Shown here: positions 34,395 to 41,662 of the stretch, one piece after another
Numbering within the stretch: the first letter of the stretch is position 1
How the letters are laid out: every line of letters begins with the position of its first letter
Assembly: GCA_016926755.1 (NCBI GenBank)
Contig: JAFGNZ010000002.1
Span: forward strand, 1 to 62,145
DNA length: 62,145 nucleotides
DNA from: Myxococcaceae bacterium
GTDB lineage: Bacteria > Myxococcota > Myxococcia > Myxococcales > Myxococcaceae
Direction of reading: 5' to 3'
Notes under the pieces: model-generated
Seen by the model: only the letters and a program-made list of their open reading frames with translations
Databases searched by the model: none
Told to the model about the DNA's origin: nothing
Translations under genes and position numbers: made by a program

Positions 34395-34673
34395 TCAGCG
34401 GGCCAGGCCGCAGGCCACCTTGCCCTCGTTGGTCTCGATGGCCTCGCAGGTGCACTGCTCGTTGGTCAGGAGCTCCTCGCACCGGGCCTCGTCCTCGGAG
34501 GCGGGGTCCACGAGGGCCTCGTCGTTGGCGGCTCGGCGGAGGCAGAACTCGCGATCGAGGGAGTTGGTGAAGCAGTCGCACAGCTTCTCGGACAGCTCGC
34601 GGCAGGAGCCTTTGCAGCCAGCGAGGCCGAGGAGGGCGAGGGACATCACGGCGGTTGCGACGAGGCGGCGCAT
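34395..34673 (-). CDS. Small Cys-rich lipoprotein
   Basis: The protein has 92 residues with a signal ending in LGLAGC (lipid Cys20). The mature 70 residues carry eight more cysteines: 24, 32, 34, 44 and 65, 74, 76, 88. The two sets have nearly the same spacing (C-x7-C-x-C-x9-C and C-x8-C-x-C-x11-C), so the protein looks like an internal duplication of a disulfide-locked mini-module; otherwise it is acidic. No family is recognised. It is convergent with ugd (23 bases) and divergent from the O-antigen ligase gene at 34839. A weak inverted repeat (CTGAGC/GCTCAG, 34368-34398) spans the convergent stops. Confidence 0.7.
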   Translation of the reverse strand: MRRLVATAVMSLALLGLAGCKGSCRELSEKLCDCFTNSLDREFCLRRAANDEALVDPASEDEARCEELLTNEQCTCEAIETNEGKVACGLAR

Positions 34674-34838
34674 GGGCTGCGGAAGATGCCAGAAGCCACC
34701 CTGGATGCAAGCCGCGTTGCGCTCGGAGCGTTGGGCCTTGGGCGTCCGCGCCGCCCGCCCGCCCGGCCACCGGGGAGGCCCCGAGGCCCCAAGGGAGGAG
34801 GCTTTCCCTCCCACCCATGCGATAATCCAGGCCCCTTC

Positions 34839-37457
34839 ATGACCTCCGCTTCTCGCCGCACCTCCCGGTTCAGCCTTGGCGCCGAAGCGACGCTGGCGGT
34901 GCTGGTCGTGCTGTGCCCCCTGGCGCTCGGCGGAGCGGCGACGTGGGTGCTCTGGCCGCTGGTGGGGCTGGGGACGGTGGCGATCCTCCTGGCGGGGGTG
35001 GGGGCGCACCGGCAGGGCCACGCGCTGCACGTGCCGCTGCTCGCGCTGCCGCTGGTGGCGGGCGCGGCGCTCTGTGGGCTGCAGCTCCTCCCGCTCCCGG
35101 CGGGGCTGCTGGGGGGCGTGAGCCCGGAGGCCGCCGCGCTGCGCGAGTTCGCGCTCGTCCCCCTGGGGCTCTCGTCCGCGCGGCCCGTCTCGCTGGATCC
35201 ACCGGCCACCTGGCGCGAGCTGTCCCGGCACCTGGCGTACGCGCTGGTCTTCGTGGCGGCGGTGGAGGTGTGCCGCTCCCGGCGCTCGCGGCGGCGGCTG
35301 CTGGCCACGCTGGCCGTCACGGGCGCCGGCGTGGCGCTGCTGGGGCTGCTGCACGCGCTGCTGGGCCTCACGTCCCTGCTCGGGATTCGGGCCTATGCCC
35401 ACGCGCAGCCGCCCCTGGTGACGCCGTTCGGCAACCCCAACCACCTGGCGGGCTTCCTGGGGCTGTGCTCCACGGTGGCGCTGGGGCTGGCGCTCTCCAG
35501 CGAGCACCGGGTGCGCGGAGTGCTGTTCGGAGCGGCGGCGCTGCTCTCGGGGGCGGGGGTGCTGCTCTCCCTGTCTCGGGCGGGGATCTTCTTCTTCCTG
35601 CTGGGACAGGCGGTGCTCGCGGTGTGGCTGCTGCGTCAGCGCCAGGCGTCTCGAGGGCAGGCGCGGGGGTTGGCGGCCTGGGGCCGGGGCGGCGCCGCGC
35701 TGCTGGTGCTCGGCGCGACGCTGGCGGTGGGCGGCTACGTGGCCTGGGAGAAGCTGGTGGCGGAGGCGCAGAGCGCGGACAGCGTGGAGGAGCTGCGCCG
35801 CGGCAAGCTGGACGTGTGGCCGATGATGGCGGAGGCCGCGCGGGCGTTTCCGGTGCTGGGCATGGGCCGAGGGGCCTTCGAGGCCGCCTTCCCGCGCTAC
35901 CAGACGGAGCCCAACCCGAACACGCTGACGCACCCGGAGAACGCGGCGCTGCAGCTCGGGGCGGAGTTCGGCGTGCCGGGGCTGGTGCTGCTGGCGGTGA
36001 TGCTGTGGGGCTTCCTGCGGCTGCTGCGCCGCGAGCGACTGGGGAGCCTGGAGCTGGCGGCGCTCGCGGGAGTCGCGGCGCTGGGGCTGCACAACCTCTT
36101 CGACTTCAGCCTGGAGCTGCCGGCGTGCGCGGTGGCGGTGCTGGTGGCGCTGGCGGCGGTGGCCCGGCCGGAGGAGCGAGAGGGCACGGTGGTGGCCCGA
36201 GGGGCCTGGAGGCTGCCCGCGACGCGTGGGATGGCGATCGCTGGTGGGCTCGCGGTGCTAGCGGGGGTGGCGCTCGTGCCGGGGCGGCACACGCTGGCGA
36301 CGGCGGAGGAGGAGCTGGCGGGGCTCCTCCGGGCGCGCGCGCCGCTGGCGGAGGTGCGGGCGGCAGCGCTGGTCCTGATTGATCAGCACCCGGCGGACTA
36401 CCTGCTCCATGGCCTGGTCGGCTCGGCGTACGCGGCGGGAGGGAAGGGGACGGCGGGGGAGGCGCTGGCGTGGGTGAACCGGGCGCTCTACCTGCGGCCG
36501 CTGGACGCCGCGTCACACCGCACGGCGGCGAGATCCCTGCTGGCGCTGGGGCGTCGGAGCCAGGCCTTCCTGGAGTACCGGTTGGCGTACGAGGCCGGGG
36601 ACACGGAGGTGCTGGTGCGCGAGGCGGTGGGGCAGGCGCGCGCGCTGGAGGAGCTCCAGGCGCTCACTCCGAATTCGCCGCGGCGGGTGGCGGAGCTGTC
36701 GCTGTCGCTGGCGTCGCGGCCGGGGCGCCAGGAGCAGGCGCTGGCGTGGCTCACCTGGGCCCGTGAGCACTTCGCCGAGGCGCGGGACGTGCGCGCGCTG
36801 TGGGAGCAGGAGGCGCGGCTGCGCCTGGTGCGCGGGGAACTGGCCGAGGCGGAGGCGCTGTGCGCGGAGCTGGAGCGGCGAGCCCCGGAGGCGCTCGAGC
36901 CCCAGCTGCTGCGCGCGGAGATCCTCCGGGCGCAGGGACGGCGTGAGGAGTCGATCCATCTGCTGGAACGGCTGCTGCCGCGCTTCCCGGGGCAGGTGGG
37001 GTTGTCGTTCATGCTGGCGACGCAGCTGCTGGAGGCGGGGCTGACGCGGCGTACGAGGGAGGTGCTCCAGCAGGCCAGCCCCTTCATCACGGACTATGGG
37101 CAGCGAGCGCGGCTGCTGTCGCTGGAGGGGGCATCCTACGAGCGCGAGGGGCTGCTCTCGAGAGCGCTGGAGCGGTACCAGACAGTGGCGCGGCTGGTGC
37201 CCGCGGCGGAGGCGCACTTCACGGTGGCGCGGTTGCAGGAGTCCCTGCGCCGCTACGGAGAGGCGGCGAGGGCGGTGCGCGAGGGGTTGCAGCTGCTGCC
37301 CGCGGGAGCACGGCAGGATCGGGAGGCGTGGGTGGCGCGGCTGGAGGCCGAGGAGCGGAAGCTCCTGGAGGCGCGGCGGGAAGAGCTGATGGGAGATCCA
37401 CAGAAGCAGGACGTGGTGGAGCACCTGCTGGAGACCACCTCCGATACACCCCCGTAG
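34839..37457 (+). CDS. O-antigen ligase-like membrane protein with TPR tail
   Basis: The protein has 872 residues. The first about 490 contain some 12 membrane helices of the Wzy_C/O-antigen ligase type. The long periplasmic loop carries GNPNHLAGFLGL, SLSRAGIFFF, then LGMGRGAFEAAFPRY, NTLTHPENAALQLGAEFGVPG and HNLFDFSLELP, all typical of WaaL/PilO-type ligases, where conserved Arg and His residues act. From about 500 to the end are helical TPR-type repeats (for example RALYLRPLDAASHRTAARSL and EALEPQLLRAEILRAQGRRE). This ligase-TPR fusion is common in bacteria exporting EPS. It would join or polymerise the undecaprenyl-linked glycan at the periplasmic face. The ATG at 34839 directly precedes the first helix. 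Confidence 0.85.
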   Translation: MTSASRRTSRFSLGAEATLAVLVVLCPLALGGAATWVLWPLVGLGTVAILLAGVGAHRQGHALHVPLLALPLVAGAALCGLQLLPLPAGLLGGVSPEAAALREFALVPLGLSSARPVSLDPPATWRELSRHLAYALVFVAAVEVCRSRRSRRRLLATLAVTGAGVALLGLLHALLGLTSLLGIRAYAHAQPPLVTPFGNPNHLAGFLGLCSTVALGLALSSEHRVRGVLFGAAALLSGAGVLLSLSRAGIFFFLLGQAVLAVWLLRQRQASRGQARGLAAWGRGGAALLVLGATLAVGGYVAWEKLVAEAQSADSVEELRRGKLDVWPMMAEAARAFPVLGMGRGAFEAAFPRYQTEPNPNTLTHPENAALQLGAEFGVPGLVLLAVMLWGFLRLLRRERLGSLELAALAGVAALGLHNLFDFSLELPACAVAVLVALAAVARPEEREGTVVARGAWRLPATRGMAIAGGLAVLAGVALVPGRHTLATAEEELAGLLRARAPLAEVRAAALVLIDQHPADYLLHGLVGSAYAAGGKGTAGEALAWVNRALYLRPLDAASHRTAARSLLALGRRSQAFLEYRLAYEAGDTEVLVREAVGQARALEELQALTPNSPRRVAELSLSLASRPGRQEQALAWLTWAREHFAEARDVRALWEQEARLRLVRGELAEAEALCAELERRAPEALEPQLLRAEILRAQGRREESIHLLERLLPRFPGQVGLSFMLATQLLEAGLTRRTREVLQQASPFITDYGQRARLLSLEGASYEREGLLSRALERYQTVARLVPAAEAHFTVARLQESLRRYGEAARAVREGLQLLPAGARQDREAWVARLEAEERKLLEARREELMGDPQKQDVVEHLLETTSDTPP

Positions 37458-37498
37458 GGCTCTGGGAACGGTACTTCGACGGTGCTAGCCTGAATGGC

Positions 37499-38155
37499 AT
37501 GGGCAATCGGAAACGCGGCAGGAATGCTTGCATGCTGCCCGCGCTGACCTGCCTTGCCTTACTGGGGTGCGCCAGCAGCGCGCGGCAGGGCGAGGGCACA
37601 GACTACGGGTTCGAAGGAAACCCTGATCGGGTATGGGTCAAAGGCCCTTGGGAGGCCATCAACCCTTCCCACGATATTGATGCAGTCATCGATCAGCTAT
37701 GCCCGGCGGTCATGGGCCTGCCCCGGGCCCGGGAGAGGGACTTCGGCCAGGAGTATTGCGGCGTCATCTACAAGCTTCTCAGCGAAGACAAGTATTACGC
37801 GAGCAAGCCCTCTCCGCTGGGCAGAGCCATTCTGAGCGGTGACAGCAAGCGCAAGACCTGCCTCATCCCCAGGAGAGTCAGGGACTCGCGTGGGGCGCTC
37901 AGGCCTGATGCCGACTTTCATGGGCACCCATGGTTTCCGTCTGGCATGAGCAGGGAAGACAGGATGGGCCAGAACCAGTGGTACATGTTCCGCATCCAGT
38001 TCGACACGGCGTGCCGTGTCCAGAAGCTCGTGCCTCATGTTGACAGCGATCGTCCGGCGGAATTGTATGAGCGTCAGGGACAGAGTTGGAGGCTGGTGGG
38101 GCACATCCTCCCTGAAGACAAGGGGCTTGGCTATGTCACCACCGTGCATGATTGA
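37499..38155 (+). CDS. JAB/JAMM-like lipoprotein
   Basis: The protein has 218 residues with a signal and lipobox LLGC (Cys24). The mature part fits a JAB1/MPN metalloprotease pattern: Glu85 and Cys87-Gly88 in QEYCGVIYKLL (the family opens with ExCG), then HGHPWFPSGMSRED, which places His141 and His143 as zinc ligands, Ser148 (or Ser151) and Asp154. The basic segment between them and the C-terminal strands (CRVQKLVPHVDSD) fit the same fold. A lipid-anchored JAB protein is unusual, since most act inside the cell on ubiquitin-like or phage-tail proteins. It could cleave a peptide outside the inner membrane. The gene is less GC-rich than its neighbours and is followed 39 bases later by another lipoprotein gene, so the two are probably one unit. 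Confidence 0.6.
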   Translation: MGNRKRGRNACMLPALTCLALLGCASSARQGEGTDYGFEGNPDRVWVKGPWEAINPSHDIDAVIDQLCPAVMGLPRARERDFGQEYCGVIYKLLSEDKYYASKPSPLGRAILSGDSKRKTCLIPRRVRDSRGALRPDADFHGHPWFPSGMSREDRMGQNQWYMFRIQFDTACRVQKLVPHVDSDRPAELYERQGQSWRLVGHILPEDKGLGYVTTVHD

Positions 38156-38194
38156 CCATCCGCGAACCACCTCTCTCTCCCAGCGGGGGAACTC

Positions 38195-39007
38195 ATGAGG
38201 TATGGGCTTGCCTTGCTGCTGTGTCTCATGCTTGCTGCATGCGCGCGCAAACACACTGCGGTTCGCTATGTCCCACCGGAGGAGGCTGCTTGGTTCAAGT
38301 TCAAGGGCTCGTTTCCGGAGGAAGGGCGGCAGGCGATCCCTGGTCCCATGGTTGTCGCCATGCAGGCTGCCGCCAATCACTTCCTCTCCTGGGAGGCGCG
38401 CATTCCCCACGGAGCGGATGCTGTCGACATCTGCATCCGGCAGCGTCAGGCCTGGGATGTGGAGATCGTGTCGTGGGACGAGCAGGCCATGCTGGTCCGA
38501 TTCGCCTTGAGTCCTGGAGCATGTCGGTGGGGCGGAGCGCCGCTCTTGGACATGGGCACTACCTACGCCGTGCGCGCGCACGATGGGCACATCCTGGCAA
38601 GCTCCAGTTCCGCGCCTCCGCCTGAAAGCGCTGCACCGGTCCAACTTCCTCCAGAGCTTCCTCGGCAGGGTCTGCAAAGCATTGAAGGCAACTCAGCCGC
38701 TGCCATCCAACTGGCCGCGGAAGCTTTTGTAGGTCAGTTGCCGCGCACAGCCGAAAACCCTTCGAATGAAGAGGCATGCCTGGCCCGGCTGGGATCCTAT
38801 GATGTGACGGCTGTCTCCGAGCCTGGGGGAGTCGCGCTGGTTCGCTTCGATGTCGACGATGAGCGATGTCCGCCGCCTGGCCCAGTTGACATGGTGGAGG
38901 GTAGAAGGGTCCTCGCCCCTGCGTTCGTCACCACGTATGCCATTGACATCCGGACGATGCGGATCCTCGGCATAGATCTCTCCACGCGACAGCGCGTCGT
39001 GGAGTGA
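38195..39007 (+). CDS. Lipoprotein with duplicated two-cysteine domain
   Basis: The protein has 270 residues and a lipobox LMLAAC (Cys16). The mature protein consists of two copies of one domain (about 52-134 and 166-250). Each has a helix (VVAMQAAANHFL; AAIQLAAEAFV), a first cysteine (Cys80; Cys185), WDV or YDV, a strand ending LVRF, a second cysteine exactly 30 residues after the first (Cys110; Cys215) and a closing YAVRAHDGHIL or YAIDIRTMRILG. The same domain occurs once in the lipoprotein at 9684-10136. I recognise no named family. It follows the JAB-like lipoprotein by 39 bases and is convergent with the glycosylase-like gene. The lower GC suggests acquisition. Confidence 0.75.
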   Translation: MRYGLALLLCLMLAACARKHTAVRYVPPEEAAWFKFKGSFPEEGRQAIPGPMVVAMQAAANHFLSWEARIPHGADAVDICIRQRQAWDVEIVSWDEQAMLVRFALSPGACRWGGAPLLDMGTTYAVRAHDGHILASSSSAPPPESAAPVQLPPELPRQGLQSIEGNSAAAIQLAAEAFVGQLPRTAENPSNEEACLARLGSYDVTAVSEPGGVALVRFDVDDERCPPPGPVDMVEGRRVLAPAFVTTYAIDIRTMRILGIDLSTRQRVVE

Positions 39008-39025
39008 GTGAGTGTGGAGGAAGGC

Positions 39026-39655
39026 TTACGCCGACGGATGCTTGTCGACCCTGATGGTGTACGCTCGCTCTGCCGACTCGCAGATGGCCCTGATGGAGCC
39101 AGTCACCTCCTCTTCCCACTCTGGAAAGCCACGACCGATCGCGACCACAAATATGAGACGCTCTGCCTGGGAAGATCCCACAATCGCCATGATCTCTTGC
39201 ATGAGATGATAAATGCAGTGGCATGCAGCTTCGTTGACCCGTATATCCTTCTTCCGGTCGACACGCTTCTGCAGACCCGAGTCTGCGTGGCAGCGGACCA
39301 GATTTGTTCTGTAGATGTTGTCATCGAGCCAGTCCAACCACCCGGCATCCACTCCCCTCAAATTCCTCTGACTCTTGTAGATCCGCTGCCCGGTGCTGCC
39401 GACGGCCGGCAGTCCATGACTGAACTCACGGTGGGAGGGTGATTCGCAGACGTAAATCAGTGAAATGCTCTGCCTGCTATCCTCCGGCCAGTTGGTGTGA
39501 ACGGGCACGCCCCGTACGCGAGCCAGCACGTCATTCCAGTTGCCGGTTCCACACTTTGAGGGGCAGTTGGAGCATATCTCCGAAGTCACGGGGGCAAATT
39601 CATAGAATCTCGAGTAGTTCGGGTTTTTGGGCGTCTGACGTTCCTTTACAGGCAT
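39026..39655 (-). CDS. Uracil-DNA-glycosylase-superfamily-like protein, short C-terminus
   Basis: The protein has 209 residues; the ATG at 39655 follows AGGGAG at good spacing. The layout matches iron-sulfur uracil-DNA glycosylases (families 4/5). Cys28 and Cys31 form the N-terminal C-x2-C pair; motif A is ESPSHREFSHGLPAVGSTG (71-89), where the family has a GxxPGxxExxxGxPFVG-like loop. NLVRC (Cys122) and the NEAAC segment (Cys145) supply the other two cluster ligands. A hydrophobic strand (RLIFVVAIG) follows. The protein ends DKHPSA: the family motif B begins with HPS, so the chain stops just after the catalytic histidine region, earlier than usual. Motif A is also divergent. It may be inactive, a DNA-binding relative or a truncated enzyme. 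The GC content is low for the window. Confidence 0.55.
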   Translation of the reverse strand: MPVKERQTPKNPNYSRFYEFAPVTSEICSNCPSKCGTGNWNDVLARVRGVPVHTNWPEDSRQSISLIYVCESPSHREFSHGLPAVGSTGQRIYKSQRNLRGVDAGWLDWLDDNIYRTNLVRCHADSGLQKRVDRKKDIRVNEAACHCIYHLMQEIMAIVGSSQAERLIFVVAIGRGFPEWEEEVTGSIRAICESAERAYTIRVDKHPSA

Positions 39656-39728
39656 AAGTGTCTCCCTCTGCAAGCCGTATGCGTTTTATGCGCGATATTG
39701 TTGTAAATGTCATTCTCGCCCGTATCTG

Positions 39729-39911
39729 TTACGACAGTTTGTCGAGCTTTGAGATCTCGCCCTCGGCAATCTCCCGATAGAGCGGCACAATCTCAACGGC
39801 GAGTACGTCACGCATCTGCTGGCGTGCCTCTTCGAGATCCCCAGCGGCCTGGAGTTCGTACATCCGGAACTCACCTACTCTTTGCATGGCCGACAGGTGC
39901 GAAGAGGCCAA
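39729..39911 (-). CDS. DUSAM-like C-terminal fragment
   Basis: The frame encodes 60 residues from a TTG at 39911; the nearest ATG is at 39887. The core RMYELQAAGDLEEARQQMRD followed by VLAVEIVPLYREIAEG strongly recalls the C-terminal end of DUSAM (DUF2379) proteins, which are found almost only in myxobacteria. Full-length members are at least twice as long. The frame is open upstream to within the end of the membrane-protein gene but no N-terminal part is present, so this is probably a truncated copy. It could be a short functional version. It lies between the membrane protein and the glycosylase-like gene, all on the minus strand. Confidence 0.45.
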   Translation of the reverse strand: MASSHLSAMQRVGEFRMYELQAAGDLEEARQQMRDVLAVEIVPLYREIAEGEISKLDKLS

Positions 39912-39946
39912 TCGGGTCGCATAGAGGCTGGAAGATCTTGCGGCGC

Positions 39947-41608
39947 CTACGTGCGCGGGCGCTGCTTCAGGACCGGCACCGAGCGCCAGAAAACCTCGAG
40001 CATCTCGATGTTCTCATCGTCCATGAGCGAGCGGAGCGCTCGGTCGACGTGGGACTCCTTGTCGAAGTCCACCGCGGCCTCCGGCTTCTTCACCCCGTAG
40101 GCGGGTAGCACCTCCAGGCTCGGAGGAGGCTCCAGCCGCTTCTTCCCCACCTCGATCAGCTCCGAGCCCGTCACCTCCGGAACCTCTGGGGCTGGCGGCT
40201 CGGGCGGCGAGGGAGCCTCCAACTCGGCCTGCTCGTGGCCGAACCGCTGGAGCGCGAGCCGCCGCCCGGCGATGGCGCCGCGGATGAAGAACTGCTCCCG
40301 CAACAGCAGCGCGTTGGTGCGCCCGACACGCTCGATGAGCAGGGCCTGATCCTGCCAGTCGCAGATCCGCTGCAGGCCGTAGACGGTGTTGAAGAAGATG
40401 CGCGCGGTGGGGGTGAACGCCAGCGCGTGCACGGAGTCGATGCGCTCCTCGGCCAGCCGCGCGGCATCCTCCTCGCTCAGGCCGTCGATGACGCTCATGT
40501 CCGAGACCACGGGCGAGGAGAAGCCTTCGAGCCCCAGCAGGCTCGCGGCGCGGCTGGTCACCAACCTCAGCATCCGCTCCCCGATCAGCGCCACCGCGAT
40601 GCCGATGAGCAAGGCTCCCGTGCGGCCACTCAGCGGGTTGGCAACGGGCGGAGGGGTGTTGCCGGGCGGCGGCGCCTCCCGCGGAGCGGCGATCTCCTCC
40701 GAGGCAGCAGCCTCGGCGGGCCGCTCGCTGCCCTCCAGGAAGAGGGCGCCGAAGAACAGGGCGCAGATGGAGACGATCAACAACGTCCGCGAGGCCCGGG
40801 CCATCATCCGCGCGGTGGCGTCGTTGCTCGCCGAGCGGAAGAAGATCTGCCCCTGGTGCAGGGTGAAGGAGATGGTCGCCGCGGTCGCCACCGCGAGCGC
40901 GGGGTAGTCCCGCTCCGCGACCCAGATGGCCGAGCACGTGATGAGGATGCAGGAGGCCAGGAAGCCCAGGATCGCCGCGTGGCGCCCCATGCGGTGGATG
41001 GAGCCTTCCATGATCTCCCGCTCGTACTCCCAGTTGGCCTGGGCGTGCCTCACGAGCTCCGCGGCGTGCCTCTTCCCCCCGAAGAGGGAGGGGTTGACCT
41101 CGAAGGCGAAGTCCCCGCGCGCCATCCGCCGCTCCACCAGGAGCGAGACGCCGAGCGTCATGAACGCGGGCGTCGAGGACAGGCACAGGATGCCCAGCAA
41201 CGTCACCGACACTCCCCCGAGCGTGGCGTCCTTGTCGAACGGCGGGTGCACCTTCATCACGTGGTAGGCGATGAGGAGGATGGCGCCCAGCAGGAATACC
41301 AGGGCGGGCTTCACCAGCGAGGGCGCGACCGCCGCGGCCGTCTTCGCGACGGCGAGCCACTGCTCCTCCACATGGGCGCGGAGGTTGTACCAGTACGTGA
41401 GGGCGAGGACGAAGAGGCCGGCCACGATGGCGATCGCCACCTTGAAGTACCAGGGCAGCTCGTTGCGGAAGGTCTCACCCAGATCGCTGGTCGCCAGGGA
41501 CCAGGTGCTCACCAGCAGCGCGAAGATCACCAGGCCATTCAGGGATGGCTCGAGCCAGCGCAGCGGGTTGCGCTTCGACTTGGGGAGGTCGGGTGGCTCT
41601 GCGCTCAT
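39947..41608 (-). CDS. Multi-pass membrane protein of unknown function
   Basis: The protein has 553 residues and starts at an ATG after GGAG. It has two helices near the N-terminus (LNGLVIFALLVSTWSLA; VAIAIVAGLFVLALTYWY), two in the next 100 residues, two more around 220-260 (AAILGFLASCILITCSAIWV and the following), one near 290 and one near 330. A short Pro-rich insert lies before the last. The C-terminal 200 residues are soluble, with DGLSEEDAARLAEERIDSVH resembling a helix-hairpin-helix turn and a long helix (LLLREQFFIRGAIAGRRLAL). I recognise no family. It is the first of three minus-strand genes in the accessory patch and lies 55 bases before the end of astB. Confidence 0.75.
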   Translation of the reverse strand: MSAEPPDLPKSKRNPLRWLEPSLNGLVIFALLVSTWSLATSDLGETFRNELPWYFKVAIAIVAGLFVLALTYWYNLRAHVEEQWLAVAKTAAAVAPSLVKPALVFLLGAILLIAYHVMKVHPPFDKDATLGGVSVTLLGILCLSSTPAFMTLGVSLLVERRMARGDFAFEVNPSLFGGKRHAAELVRHAQANWEYEREIMEGSIHRMGRHAAILGFLASCILITCSAIWVAERDYPALAVATAATISFTLHQGQIFFRSASNDATARMMARASRTLLIVSICALFFGALFLEGSERPAEAAASEEIAAPREAPPPGNTPPPVANPLSGRTGALLIGIAVALIGERMLRLVTSRAASLLGLEGFSSPVVSDMSVIDGLSEEDAARLAEERIDSVHALAFTPTARIFFNTVYGLQRICDWQDQALLIERVGRTNALLLREQFFIRGAIAGRRLALQRFGHEQAELEAPSPPEPPAPEVPEVTGSELIEVGKKRLEPPPSLEVLPAYGVKKPEAAVDFDKESHVDRALRSLMDDENIEMLEVFWRSVPVLKQRPRT

Positions 41609-41662
41609 CAGGCTCCATGATGGCCGCCCCCCCTGGCGAGCGCAAAATTCCAGCGCCGCGCC

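Noticed and set aside
34368-34398. Inverted repeat CTGAGC/GCTCAG between ugd and the Cys-rich lipoprotein as a terminator
   Set aside because: Only 6 bp with a 19-base loop; too weak to list as a feature.
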